DNA of 64,000 bases from Oscillospiraceae bacterium (GTDB taxonomy: Bacteria > Bacillota > Clostridia > Oscillospirales > Acutalibacteraceae). The stretch covers positions 46,786 to 110,785 of the forward strand of contig SVOI01000003.1 in NCBI GenBank assembly GCA_015066465.1, in the 5' to 3' direction. Position numbers and translations under genes: made by a program. Positions 47,903 to 57,935 of this stretch are shown here, one piece after another (positions within the stretch are counted from its first letter, which is position 1; every line of letters begins with the position of its first letter). The notes beneath the pieces are model-generated. The model was not told where the DNA came from. It ran no database searches and saw only the letters and a program-made list of their open reading frames with translations.

Positions 47903-49155
47903 TGAAAAAGCGAATTAAAATTATATTGCCGTTTGTGTTAATAATAGTTATTGTTTCAGGTATTTTAGCTCTTTCTATAAGACCGGTATATAGCGGTGTT
48001 GATTATTCACCGGCAAATACAGTGAATAATACTGATAAAACGATACAATTCAATTCAAACGGAAAACTCAAGATTTTACATATTACTGACACACACTTAA
48101 AACTTAACCATAACTTTGACCCTACAATATGGTTAGTTGAAAAAGCGTGTGAATTGGAAAACCCCGATATTGTTGTCTTAACTGGTGATATTGTTACTAA
48201 TAGTGATAATGCGGAAGATACCAAGAGAATGATAAATGCATTAATGAATATTTTTGAAAAAAGGAATATTCCGGTTGCAGTTACTTTTGGTAATCACGAT
48301 TCAGAACAAGGTGCAATGAGCCGTGAAGAATTAATGGCGTATTATAACACATTCTCTTGCTCTGTTTCGGTAGATGATGGTGAAGAACTTTCAGGTTGTG
48401 GTACTTATAATATCCCTGTGCTTTCTTCTGATGGTGAAAAGGTTAAATTTAATCTTTGGGTGTTTGACTCGGGTGACTATGACGAAAATGGTCATTATAG
48501 TTGTGTAAAACCTGACCAGATTGAGTGGTATAAAAAGACAACTGATAAACTTAAAGAAAATAATAACGGTGAAAAAATAAATTCACTCGTTTTTCAGCAT
48601 ATAATTGTCGGTGAAATTTATGACGTGCTTGAAAAATCTGACTCTAAAAAACCGTATGCTTATAAACACTTATATAATGATGATGAATATTACAGATTTG
48701 ACCCGGAGCAGATAAATTATGGCACTATTAGAGAATTCCCGTGCCCTGGTTATGAAAATTACGGGCAATTTAATGCAATGGTTGAAAAAGGCGACGTACT
48801 CGCAATGTTTTCGGGACACGACCATACAAACGCTTTTGGCGTTAAATACAAGGGGATTGACATTGTAAATTCTCTTAGTACCCGTTATATTGGTCTTTTT
48901 CACTCTACACAATGTGGTTACCGTGTAATTGAAGTAGATGAAAATGATACTACTACCTACGAAACACGAGTTGAGCGTATTTTTGATATTTTTGATTATG
49001 AAGCTGTAAAAACAGAAAAACAAAATGGCGACGAATTCAAATATAAAATGGCTCGTGAATTTTGGGTAAAAGGTAAAATTCAGAAAATCGCAACGGACGT
49101 TTGTAGAGAAGTAACCGAAACACTTACACATAGACAAGTGAGTTACGCCGATTAA
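47902..49155 (+). CDS. Membrane-anchored/secreted metallophosphoesterase
   Basis: N-terminal TM; ILHITDTHLKL, VLTGDIVTNSD, FGNHDSEQG, FSGHDHTNAFG. Confidence 0.93.
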   Translation: MKKRIKIILPFVLIIVIVSGILALSIRPVYSGVDYSPANTVNNTDKTIQFNSNGKLKILHITDTHLKLNHNFDPTIWLVEKACELENPDIVVLTGDIVTNSDNAEDTKRMINALMNIFEKRNIPVAVTFGNHDSEQGAMSREELMAYYNTFSCSVSVDDGEELSGCGTYNIPVLSSDGEKVKFNLWVFDSGDYDENGHYSCVKPDQIEWYKKTTDKLKENNNGEKINSLVFQHIIVGEIYDVLEKSDSKKPYAYKHLYNDDEYYRFDPEQINYGTIREFPCPGYENYGQFNAMVEKGDVLAMFSGHDHTNAFGVKYKGIDIVNSLSTRYIGLFHSTQCGYRVIEVDENDTTTYETRVERIFDIFDYEAVKTEKQNGDEFKYKMAREFWVKGKIQKIATDVCREVTETLTHRQVSYAD

Positions 49156-49164
49156 AAAGTTAAG

Positions 49165-49200
49165 GTGAGTGTACAGAACGAAAATGTTCAATACACTCAC
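49165..49200 (+). terminator. Terminator-like hairpin after metallophosphoesterase
   Basis: gtgagtgta...tacactcac with an inner agaac/gttc helix. Confidence 0.6.
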
Positions 49201-49236
49201 TATAATAAATTATTTTAAAATTTTTGAATAAAACAC

Positions 49237-49265
49237 TTGACAATGTAATATAATTTATGTATAAT
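49237..49265 (+). promoter_or_regulatory. Predicted sigma-A promoter for tRNA-fMet
   Basis: TTGACA-17 nt-TATAAT. Confidence 0.8.
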
Positions 49266-49298
49266 AGCAAAGCACTTCGGAAGTGCAAATGAATATAT

Positions 49299-49376
<78 letters not shown>

Positions 49377-49383
49377 AATATGT

Positions 49384-49418
49384 AACCACCGATGATACAA
49401 TTCGTATCATCGGTGGTT
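49384..49418 (+). terminator. Hairpin immediately downstream of tRNA-fMet
   Basis: Perfect 15-bp stem aaccaccgatgatac-aattc-gtatcatcggtggtt. Confidence 0.75.
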
Positions 49419-49487
49419 GATTTATGTACCATTTTTATCCCATTTAATATTATATACTTATCTCGAAAACAAAAGGAGGTACTATAT

Positions 49488-50162
49488 ATGAATCAAACAA
49501 CCTTTTTCGCAAATGGATCTTTTGTAGTGATTGCAGGCCGTCCGGCTATGGGAAAGAGCGCACTTGCTTTAGATATAGCGGAACATTTGGCGCAACATAG
49601 TGTCAAAAACATTTTGATTATTTCATTAGAGATGTCCAAGGAGCAAATCTTATTTCGCTTGCAAAAGGCATACGACAGCCATTCTCACAAAAATATTTTG
49701 GTCTGCGATGAACCTATCATGACAGTAAAAACAATTCGTGAATTGTGCGAAAACACAGAAAATCTGGGTGCTGTTATCATTGATTATTTACAGTTGATCT
49801 TTAGCGAAGAAAAGTTAACCAAAACACAAAGTCGATATGAACAGCAGGATGTTATTTTCAGAGAATTGAAGATAATGGCAAGAAACCTGAATATCCCAGT
49901 AATTTGCACAAGCCAGCTTTCCAAGAAATGTGAACTTCGGTCAGATAAACGGCCAACAATTTCAGATTTATGCGATACCCAGGTGAATGAGCCTGTTATG
50001 GATCAAATTATCTTCTTGTATCGGGATCGTTATTATAATCCGGAAACACCTGTGGAGGATATGGCCGAATGTATTATTGCAAAAAACAGATATGGTGATA
50101 TAGGAACAATAAAACTCCGGTGGGATCCGGAACGCGTTGCTTTCTCTTTGTGGGAAGAATAG
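49488..50162 (+). CDS. Stand-alone DnaB-type helicase C-terminal (RecA-like) ATPase
   Basis: AGRPAMGKSALALD Walker A, SLEMSKEQILFRL, VIIDYLQLIF Walker B, QLSKKCELRSDKRPTISDL; AAAGGAGG RBS. No DnaB N-terminal domain. Confidence 0.88.
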   Translation: MNQTTFFANGSFVVIAGRPAMGKSALALDIAEHLAQHSVKNILIISLEMSKEQILFRLQKAYDSHSHKNILVCDEPIMTVKTIRELCENTENLGAVIIDYLQLIFSEEKLTKTQSRYEQQDVIFRELKIMARNLNIPVICTSQLSKKCELRSDKRPTISDLCDTQVNEPVMDQIIFLYRDRYYNPETPVEDMAECIIAKNRYGDIGTIKLRWDPERVAFSLWEE

Positions 50163-50177
50163 ATCGGTCGTTTAACG

Positions 50178-50208
50178 AATGCAACGCTCGGCGTAATAGC
50201 GTTGCATT
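50178..50208 (+). repeat. Inverted repeat downstream of the DnaB-like gene
   Basis: aatgcaacgct-cggcgtaat-agcgttgcatt, 11-bp perfect stem. Confidence 0.6.
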
Positions 50209-50264
50209 GTATCAAATTGTGTGGTATATGCCATTATTGTGCACCGATTTAAATATCGGGACAG

Positions 50265-50297
50265 AAACCCCGAAACCACAGTGGTTTCGGGGTTTTG
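50265..50297 (+). terminator. Strong terminator-like hairpin
   Basis: aaaccccgaaaccac-a-gtggtttcggggttt, followed by TGTTA. Confidence 0.75.
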
Positions 50298-50438
50298 TTA
50301 TGCCATTTTTTAGAGTGAAATTTAAAGATATCATTTCCCGAAAAAGACCTTTGTGGAGGACTTGAACTAAAACATATTGCAGTCGAAACATATTTTTGAT
50401 ATAATATATTTGATAAAATAAGGGAAGGGAGAGTAAAT

Positions 50439-51392
50439 ATGAAATATCGTGTTGAAAATGAACTTGATTTGTTTGAATTTCATGATGCTGAGTTTTCTTT
50501 TATAAGTTTTGAGAAAAATGAGCTTGTTCTCTCAGCAAAGCACCTTAATATATATGAAAATGCGGCTCAAAATCCGCATGACTGCGATATGGAAATTGAC
50601 CTTGCCGAATTTGTTTTTATCGGATTTGATGTTATTTCCTTTGAGCCAATGCGAGCATATCAGGTGGATGATGACGGGAATTGGTACACGAACGAGCCTC
50701 AAATAATTTATAGTGGAAAAGAAGCCGAAAAACATTTTTTGAATGAAATTAAAAATGGTATTACTATAAACTGCGTTGATATCTGTAAGAAAGGAAACAA
50801 AACCTATATAGAATTAAGCACCTGCGCTCAAATTTGTTTTTTTGTAACATTTGCTTTTGATGAAGTTTTTGTTGAATGGGATGAATATTGCAAAAAAGCT
50901 TGGTATGAGTTACATAAACAATATATCCATAAAGGATACCTAATTACGCCTGCAGGTGAGGAAGATACAGAAATACACATTGTATATCACGAAGAAGATA
51001 CATATTTTCAGGGAAAACTTGAAAAAGACCCTACCGTCAGTGTTGGCGTAAAATATAACGGTGAACAACTTTGGGGACAAGGTAAAGATTATTTATGGGT
51101 GGATGCTTTCGCTAATGTGCAAAAACAGTTGCCTGACGGTGTATTGCTCAAATGCTGTATGACTTGCCGACACGGGAATATGTGTCCTTACGGAAATGAG
51201 CCAGGGAAACTTTTTTGCACAAAAGGTTTAACTGTTAATTCAAAAGAAGATATGTGCAATTTGTTTGATAACAGCGAAGCATATAAGATATATGAAAAAG
51301 CAAAAAGTGTTGCGGATAATTGCGATGAATACAGTCCGCAAAGTAAAGATTATTACACGTATAACGATTATTTATATCAACTTGACAAGTGA
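50439..51392 (+). CDS. Hypothetical protein with Cys-rich C-terminal region
   Basis: 317 codons, RBS gggaGGGAGAG, upstream TTGCAG-17-TATAAT promoter; CCMTCRHGNMCPYG...FCTKGL...MCNLF. Confidence 0.85.
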   Translation: MKYRVENELDLFEFHDAEFSFISFEKNELVLSAKHLNIYENAAQNPHDCDMEIDLAEFVFIGFDVISFEPMRAYQVDDDGNWYTNEPQIIYSGKEAEKHFLNEIKNGITINCVDICKKGNKTYIELSTCAQICFFVTFAFDEVFVEWDEYCKKAWYELHKQYIHKGYLITPAGEEDTEIHIVYHEEDTYFQGKLEKDPTVSVGVKYNGEQLWGQGKDYLWVDAFANVQKQLPDGVLLKCCMTCRHGNMCPYGNEPGKLFCTKGLTVNSKEDMCNLFDNSEAYKIYEKAKSVADNCDEYSPQSKDYYTYNDYLYQLDK

Positions 51393-51551
51393 TATCTTTT
51401 TCGGTGCTACGAGTCATTGAAAACATTGAGTTCTTTTGAATTTGATGTTTTCTTTTTTTATTTCAAACTTTCTAACAATTTAATATTAAATGTTTGAATT
51501 AAATTATCATCTTTGTTATAATAAATAATAAAACTTTTATTGGAGTATTTT

Positions 51552-52448
51552 ATGAAAACAGAAAAGAATATTTTAATCGCATTTATACTTAACTTATCTT
51601 TTGCAGTTTTTGAATTCTTTGGTGGTATTTTTACTGGTAGTGTCGCTATTGTTTCAGATGCTATTCACGACGTTGGTGATGCTACAAGTATTGGTATTTC
51701 TTATTTTTTAGAAAAGAAAAGCAAAAAGAAACCAGATGAAAAATACACTTACGGATATTTAAGATATTCAGTAATTGGTAGCGTTATTACAACCTTAATT
51801 CTTTTGGTTGGTTCGGTTATTGTAATTATAAATGCAATAAATAAAATTATGAATCCTACTGAAATTAATTATAAGGGTATGATTATTTTTGCGGTTTTCG
51901 GTCTTGTAATTAACTTTGTTGCAGCCTTTGTTACTCACGGTGGTGGTTCACTTAACCAAAAAGCAGTTAATCTTCATATGTTAGAAGACGTTTTAGGCTG
52001 GGCAGTTGTTTTAGTCGGCGCACTTATAATGAATTTTACTGATATTAAAATCATAGACCCGCTTATGTCGATTGGTGTTTCAGTTTTCATTTTTATAAAT
52101 GCCTTTAAAAATTTAAAAGAAGTGTTAGATTTATTTTTAGAAAAAACACCACACGGAATAAGTATTGAAGAAATTAAAGCTCATATTTTTGAAATTGACG
52201 GCATAGAAGACGTTCATCATATTCATATATGGAGTATGGATGGTAACAGTAATTTTGCCACAATGCACGTTGTGACAAATTCTGATAGCCATATTATAAA
52301 AGAAAAGGTGAGAGAAGAATTAACTGAACACGGTATAAGTCACGCTACACTTGAGCTTGAAGCGGTAGGTGAACATTGTCACGAAAATGATTGTAGTGCT
52401 CACTTAAACGTTAATTCAGGTCACGCTCATCACCACCATCATCACTAA
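51552..52448 (+). CDS. Cation diffusion facilitator transporter with natural C-terminal poly-His tail
   Basis: SVAIVSDAIHDVGDATSIG, VNLHMLEDVLGW, HHIHIWSMDG; ends HAHHHHHH. Confidence 0.94.
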   Translation: MKTEKNILIAFILNLSFAVFEFFGGIFTGSVAIVSDAIHDVGDATSIGISYFLEKKSKKKPDEKYTYGYLRYSVIGSVITTLILLVGSVIVIINAINKIMNPTEINYKGMIIFAVFGLVINFVAAFVTHGGGSLNQKAVNLHMLEDVLGWAVVLVGALIMNFTDIKIIDPLMSIGVSVFIFINAFKNLKEVLDLFLEKTPHGISIEEIKAHIFEIDGIEDVHHIHIWSMDGNSNFATMHVVTNSDSHIIKEKVREELTEHGISHATLELEAVGEHCHENDCSAHLNVNSGHAHHHHHH

Positions 52449-52529
52449 AAATACTTGAAAAGAGAAAAAATGTGTGATACTATGAAATAGTGATGAAAAT
52501 CATCAGATTATGTATTATTGGAGGATGTT

Positions 52530-53981
52530 ATGGCAAATTTAGTTTATGATATTAAAGATAAGCCGAAATTTTCGCAGTTGATTGTTCTTGCGTTACAACA
52601 GTTACTTGCAATTCTTGCCGCAACAATTGCTGTGCCTACAATTATTGGTTTACCAACTCAAATTCCAGCAGCAATTTTAGGTGCTGGTGTAGGTACTTTG
52701 GTTTATCAGTTATTCACAAAATTCAAAAGTCCTGTTTTTCTTGGCAGTTCATTTGCGTTTTTAAGTTCATTGGGCGTTGCAGTTGCTTATGGTTACTGTG
52801 GTATAATTTTAGGTTCAGCTGTAGCTGGTCTTGTTTACGTTGCTATTGCAATTATTATTCACTTTGTTGGTACTAATTGGGTGGACAAGCTCATGCCTCC
52901 AGTTATTATTGGACCAACAGTTGCTTTAATTGGTCTTTCACTTGCTGGCGCTGCTATGGGTGATATTGTTAAAGCTAATTCATCTCAGATGTATGGTTCA
53001 TATAACCTTGTGTCACTTTTATGCGGTCTTGTCGCTTTCTTTGTTATTGTTATTTGTTCAACACAAAAAAGATATAAAATGCCGAGACTCATTCCATTTA
53101 TTTTAGGTATTATGGCTGGTTACTTAGTTGCAGCTATCTTTACTGCTATTGGTATGGCAACTAAAATAGATTATCTTATGATTATCAACTTCCAGCCTAT
53201 TATAGATAATTTCTTCTTGGCTGATGGTACTTTTAAAGGTATTTCTGCATTTTTCGCATTCCCGCAATTTGCAGGGCTTAAAGCAATCGGCGAAATTATG
53301 AGTGGTGAACTTTCACCTGAAATTCTTCTTGCAAACGAAAATGCTCAAGTTCTTAATGCTGGTGGTATAGCAGAAGTTGTTATTGCTTTCTTACCAGTTG
53401 CGTTAGTTGTTTTTGCAGAGCATATTGCAGACCATAAAAACCTTTCTTACATTATAGGTCACGACCTTATTAAAGAACCAGGTCTTAAAAGAACTCTTTT
53501 AGGCGATGGTGTTGGCTCAATTGCTGGTACTATTTTCGGTATCTGTCCTAACACTACTTATGGTGAATCTGTTGGTTGTGTTGCAATTACAAGAAACGCT
53601 TCTATTGTAACAATTACAACAACAGCATTTATGTGCATTGTTCTTTCTTTTATTAGTCCTATAATGGCTGTTCTTCAAACTATTCCATCTTGTGTAATGG
53701 GTGGTGTTTGTCTTACTCTTTACGGTTTTATTGCAGTTTCAGGTCTTAAAATGTTTAAAAACCTTGACCTTGATGATAATAAAAATCTTTTTGTAGTTGC
53801 TTCAATTCTCATTTCTGGTATTGGTGGTCTTGCAATTCAAATTCCATACGCTATTGCAGAAACTGGCGAAATTACAAATACAATTCAAATTACATCAATT
53901 GCAACTGCACTTATTATTGGTATTGTTACAAACGCAATATTAACTAAAGTTGAGAAATCTAAGTTAGGTAAGGAAAAATAA
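52530..53981 (+). CDS. uraA: Uracil/xanthine permease (NCS2 family)
   Basis: QQLLAILAATIAVPTIIGLP, VFLGSSFAFLSSL, CPNTTYGESVGCVAITRN; next to upp. Confidence 0.93.
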   Translation: MANLVYDIKDKPKFSQLIVLALQQLLAILAATIAVPTIIGLPTQIPAAILGAGVGTLVYQLFTKFKSPVFLGSSFAFLSSLGVAVAYGYCGIILGSAVAGLVYVAIAIIIHFVGTNWVDKLMPPVIIGPTVALIGLSLAGAAMGDIVKANSSQMYGSYNLVSLLCGLVAFFVIVICSTQKRYKMPRLIPFILGIMAGYLVAAIFTAIGMATKIDYLMIINFQPIIDNFFLADGTFKGISAFFAFPQFAGLKAIGEIMSGELSPEILLANENAQVLNAGGIAEVVIAFLPVALVVFAEHIADHKNLSYIIGHDLIKEPGLKRTLLGDGVGSIAGTIFGICPNTTYGESVGCVAITRNASIVTITTTAFMCIVLSFISPIMAVLQTIPSCVMGGVCLTLYGFIAVSGLKMFKNLDLDDNKNLFVVASILISGIGGLAIQIPYAIAETGEITNTIQITSIATALIIGIVTNAILTKVEKSKLGKEK

Positions 53982-53983
53982 TA

Positions 53984-54625
53984 ATGAAAAATTTTGAAAA
54001 TGTAACTATTTTTAATCATCCACTTGTTAATCACAAAATTGCAATTCTTCGTGATGAAAAAACAAGTATGAAAGAATTCAGAGAACTCATTGAAGAAATT
54101 ACTACTTTAATGACCTTTGAGTGCTTAAAAGAAGACGTGCCGACTGTTGAGTGTCAGGTTACTACACCACTTGAAACCTGCACACAATATAAAGTTAAAG
54201 ACGACTCTATCGTAATTGTTCCTATTTTAAGAGCTGGTCTTGGTATGGTAAATGGTGTTCACACATTATTCCCATCAGCAAAAGTAGGTCATATTGGTCT
54301 TTACAGAAACGAAGAAACTTTAGAGCCTTGCGAATATTATTGCAAGCTTCCAGAAGGCATTGAAGACAAGTTAGTTCTTGTTATAGACCCAATGCTTGCA
54401 ACAGGTGGTAGTGCTTCAGACGCTATTACAATGATTAAAAAACGTGGTTGTAAACATATTAAATTTATGGGGGTTATTGGTGCACCTGAAGGTGTTGAAA
54501 GACTTGCAACAGACCATCCGGATGTTCATATTTTTGTTTCAACGTTAGATAGATGCTTAAATGAAAATGGTTACATTCTTCCAGGTCTTGGCGATGCTGG
54601 TGACAGACTCTTTGGTACAAAATAA
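53984..54625 (+). CDS. upp: Uracil phosphoribosyltransferase
   Basis: HPLVNHKIAILRD, VPILRAGLGMVNG, VIDPMLATGGSASDAI. Confidence 0.98.
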   Translation: MKNFENVTIFNHPLVNHKIAILRDEKTSMKEFRELIEEITTLMTFECLKEDVPTVECQVTTPLETCTQYKVKDDSIVIVPILRAGLGMVNGVHTLFPSAKVGHIGLYRNEETLEPCEYYCKLPEGIEDKLVLVIDPMLATGGSASDAITMIKKRGCKHIKFMGVIGAPEGVERLATDHPDVHIFVSTLDRCLNENGYILPGLGDAGDRLFGTK

Positions 54626-54638
54626 TTTATTTAAAAAA

Positions 54639-54668
54639 GGCACTTTTTAAACAAAGTGTCTTTTTTTT
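54639..54668 (+). terminator. upp terminator
   Basis: ggcacttt/aaagtgtc stem followed by an 8-nt T tract. Confidence 0.88.
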
Positions 54669-54699
54669 GCGTTAATTTAACTAAAAACACTCTTTTTTC

Positions 54700-54728
54700 T
54701 TGACAAATTTTGTGTTTGTTAGTATAAT
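54700..54728 (+). promoter_or_regulatory. Predicted sigma-A promoter for sulfatase operon
   Basis: TTGACA-17 nt-TATAAT. Confidence 0.8.
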
Positions 54729-54758
54729 AACCCTACAAGTTAGTGGAGGTTTCAGTGT

Positions 54759-56774
54759 ATGAAAAAAGAAATTCAACTTGACTTTGGTAAAAAAGTATTC
54801 CCATTAATCATTATGGGGTTGGGCGTTGCACTCGCTATTGCAATGCTTGTTACACGACTTAATTTTACCGCAGTTGTTTGTGTTGCGTTTAATTGCATTC
54901 TTTCAGCCGTTATAGCATTAAGTCTTATAATAAAGAAAAAAGTGTATGCACCTATGGTATTCTCTTACGCCGCAGTAAGTCTTGGTGTGGTTTTATACTT
55001 TGTAATATGGGGTGCAGATGCTGGTTTTGGTGCTTTTTCAACCGGAATGAACGGCTACGCTTCTTATGATTATGAATTATTTACTGGTGAAGGCAACTTG
55101 TTTACAAGAGTGCTTGGTAACCTTTTAATAGTTTCACCAAATGCAGTTTCTTTATGGGCACTTTTCTTTGTAGCAAAAAAGAGTTTTAAAAATAATGTTG
55201 CAAAAACTGTTTTAACAGCAGTTCTTACAGTTTGCTTACTTGCTACAACTGTTCTTTACGTTCTTACAATGAATCTTCGTTCAAAGCCTAACACAGAAAG
55301 ACTCTGGGAAGGTCACGACGATTACCTTAAAAAAGTTGATAACAAAGCTACTAAAGAGTCACCTAACGTTCTTATTGTTATGATGGATGACTTAGGTTAT
55401 GGTGACGTTTCTTTAAATGGCGCTATTTATGATACACCAAACATCGACTCTATCGGTGAAAATGGTCTTAATTTCACTAACTTCTACTCAGCTTATTCTG
55501 TTTGCTCACCAGCAAGATTTGCGGCTCTTACAGGTAGATATCCATATCGTGGCTATGCAGATAACGTTATTTATCCAACTGTTCAGACTATTACACCATT
55601 TGCACAAACCCGTATTTTCAACTCTATTGAAATGGGTAACAATGCTGATGGTATGTTGGGTGATGAAATTACTATTGCAGAAGCATTTAAAGCAGCTGGT
55701 TATAACACAGGTGCTTTCGGTAAATGGCACCTTGGTGATTACGGTGAATATCTTCCAACAAATCAAGGCTTTGACTACTTCTATGGTAGCCACCATGTAA
55801 ATGATATGAAACCATTCTACCACGTATCTGAAAAAGATGGCGATTGGGAAATTGTTCACTCAACAAAAGACCTTAAAGACCAGAGTATGGCAACAAAATG
55901 GATTCACGACGAAATCAGTTCATGGATTGCTGAACAATCTAAATCAGACAAACCATTCTTTGCTTATTACGCTTCACCTTGGCCACACGCTCCAGTTTTC
56001 GCTGGTGATGATTTTGACGGCACTTCAGGTCTTGGCACTTACGTTGACTGTGTTACAGAGTTTGACCATTACCTTGGTATTCTCTTTGATGAAATGGAAA
56101 AACAAGGTGTTCTTGAAGATACAATTATTGTATTCACAAGTGATAACGGACCTGCACTTGAGGGTTCAGTTGGTGACCTTCGTGGTGGTAAATACTTGGC
56201 TTATGAGGGCGGTCAGAAGGTTCCATTTATGATTAGATGGGATAACGACAATGGTGCACTTGGTACTAAGGGTAGCGAAAGAGAAAATTCTGCTGTTCTT
56301 GTAGATTTATTCCCAACTCTTTTAGACCTTTGTGATATCACTGTTGATGGTAGTGATAATAACTTACCGACTGACAGAGTTATTGATGGTATTTCTATGA
56401 CAGAAATGCTAAAAAAAGATACTGTTTTACATACAAAAGAGCATCCAATTCTTCATATGAAACGTGAAAAGCTCAAAGCAATTCAGTATGCAGTTCCGGT
56501 TAGCGAAGTTACTTCGCAGTACCCAGAATATGATTACGACGTTCTTAAAAATAACGATTATGTGACATTCAAGTATTTTGAAAAGATACAGAATGATAAC
56601 TCTGCGTTCTGGGATAAAAACAGAAAGAACTGGCTTCACATTCTTACTGACGACTATGCAGAGAACTACAACCGCACACCTGTTTACCCTGAAATTGCTG
56701 ACCAGTTTAACGAGCGTATGCACGAAATTATTGACGATTTCACTGAAAACAGACGCGGTATAATTGAACAATAA
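54759..56774 (+). CDS. Membrane-anchored sulfatase (Cys-type)
   Basis: N-terminal TM helices; MMDDLGYGDVSLNGA; CSPARFAALTGR (C-x-P-x-R maturation motif); FGKWHLGDYGEY. Confidence 0.95.
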   Translation: MKKEIQLDFGKKVFPLIIMGLGVALAIAMLVTRLNFTAVVCVAFNCILSAVIALSLIIKKKVYAPMVFSYAAVSLGVVLYFVIWGADAGFGAFSTGMNGYASYDYELFTGEGNLFTRVLGNLLIVSPNAVSLWALFFVAKKSFKNNVAKTVLTAVLTVCLLATTVLYVLTMNLRSKPNTERLWEGHDDYLKKVDNKATKESPNVLIVMMDDLGYGDVSLNGAIYDTPNIDSIGENGLNFTNFYSAYSVCSPARFAALTGRYPYRGYADNVIYPTVQTITPFAQTRIFNSIEMGNNADGMLGDEITIAEAFKAAGYNTGAFGKWHLGDYGEYLPTNQGFDYFYGSHHVNDMKPFYHVSEKDGDWEIVHSTKDLKDQSMATKWIHDEISSWIAEQSKSDKPFFAYYASPWPHAPVFAGDDFDGTSGLGTYVDCVTEFDHYLGILFDEMEKQGVLEDTIIVFTSDNGPALEGSVGDLRGGKYLAYEGGQKVPFMIRWDNDNGALGTKGSERENSAVLVDLFPTLLDLCDITVDGSDNNLPTDRVIDGISMTEMLKKDTVLHTKEHPILHMKREKLKAIQYAVPVSEVTSQYPEYDYDVLKNNDYVTFKYFEKIQNDNSAFWDKNRKNWLHILTDDYAENYNRTPVYPEIADQFNERMHEIIDDFTENRRGIIEQ

Positions 56775-56778
56775 AATT

Positions 56779-56802
56779 AAGGGTGACAGAAATGTCACCC
56801 TT
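56779..56802 (+). terminator. Hairpin between sulfatase and anSME genes (possible attenuator)
   Basis: aagggtgaca-gaaa-tgtcaccctt. Confidence 0.55.
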
Positions 56803-56827
56803 TAATTAAATTTGAAAGGAAAAAGCT

Positions 56828-57925
56828 ATGCCACCACTTTCTTTGATGATAAAACCAGCTTCATCACTTTGCAATCTTTCTTGTGAATACTGCTTTTATA
56901 AAGATGTTTCAGAACACAGGGAACATCTTGGTTTTGGCGTTATGGAAAAAGAAACTGCAGAAGTTTTAATAGAAAAATCACTTAAATATGCCGATGGCGA
57001 AAACGTTTCCTTTGCATTTCAGGGTGGCGAGCCTACTATTGCTGGTCTTGACTTCTTTAAATTCTTCGTTGAAACAGTTAAAGAAAAAAATGTTAAAAAC
57101 AGCAAGATTTTTTATGGAATTCAGACTAATGGCACACTTGTTGATGCAGAATGGGCAAGATTTTTTCACGATAACAACTTTTTGGTTGGACTTAGCCTTG
57201 ATGGTGATTTTGACGGAAACAAATTCCGTAAAAAACCGAGTGGCGATAATTCATTTTATAAAATTCTGACTACCGCGGAGCTTTTTAAAAGACATAACGT
57301 TGAGTTTAACATTCTTACAGTTCTTACTGGTTTTTGTGCCGATAATGGTGAAAAGGTTTATAAATTCTTCCGTTCAAAAGGGTTTAAATATATTCAGTTT
57401 ATTCCTTGCCTTAAACCTTTTGACTCTCACGAAGAAAGTGAGCTTTATATGACACCAGAGCAATATGGTGATTTTCTTATAAAAGTGTTTAACCTTTATG
57501 TAAAAGATTATGTAAGGCATAATTATATAAGTATTCGTCAGTTTGATAACTGGGTAAGGCTGTTTTTAAAGCAACCAGTTGAGCAATGTGGAATTCTGGG
57601 ACACTGTACACATCAATTTGTTTCAGAAGCTAATGGCAATATTTACCCTTGTGACTTCTATTGTACAGATAAATATTTCCTTGGCAATATTCTTGAAACT
57701 GATTTTATTACGATGGAAAAAAGCGAAACTGCAAGAAACTTTATTAAAGAAAGTCTTAAAATACCTGAAAAGTGTAAAAAGTGTAATGTTTTTGGTCTTT
57801 GCAGAGCTGGTGGATGTAAAAGAACACAGGTAAGTGAAGATTACTGTATTGCTTACAAAAGATTTTTTACATCATGTTTACCACTTTTCAGAGTGTTTAT
57901 TAATGAAAAACCTTGGAGTGTATAG
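56828..57925 (+). CDS. Anaerobic sulfatase-maturating enzyme (radical SAM/SPASM)
   Basis: CNLSCEYCFYKD; AFQGGEPTIAGLDFFKFF; GIQTNGTL; C-terminal Cys-rich SPASM region. Confidence 0.95.
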   Translation: MPPLSLMIKPASSLCNLSCEYCFYKDVSEHREHLGFGVMEKETAEVLIEKSLKYADGENVSFAFQGGEPTIAGLDFFKFFVETVKEKNVKNSKIFYGIQTNGTLVDAEWARFFHDNNFLVGLSLDGDFDGNKFRKKPSGDNSFYKILTTAELFKRHNVEFNILTVLTGFCADNGEKVYKFFRSKGFKYIQFIPCLKPFDSHEESELYMTPEQYGDFLIKVFNLYVKDYVRHNYISIRQFDNWVRLFLKQPVEQCGILGHCTHQFVSEANGNIYPCDFYCTDKYFLGNILETDFITMEKSETARNFIKESLKIPEKCKKCNVFGLCRAGGCKRTQVSEDYCIAYKRFFTSCLPLFRVFINEKPWSV

Positions 57926-57935
57926 GAGTGATATT

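Noticed and set aside
49384-49418. 15-bp inverted repeat after tRNA-fMet considered as a transposon end
   Set aside because: Better explained as a transcription terminator of the tRNA; no transposase and no matching second copy noticed.
50120-50365. 81-aa ORF (MGSGTRCFLFVGRIDRSFNECNARRNS...)
   Set aside because: Overlaps the end of the DnaB-like gene and reads through two inverted repeats/terminators; no RBS or family signal.
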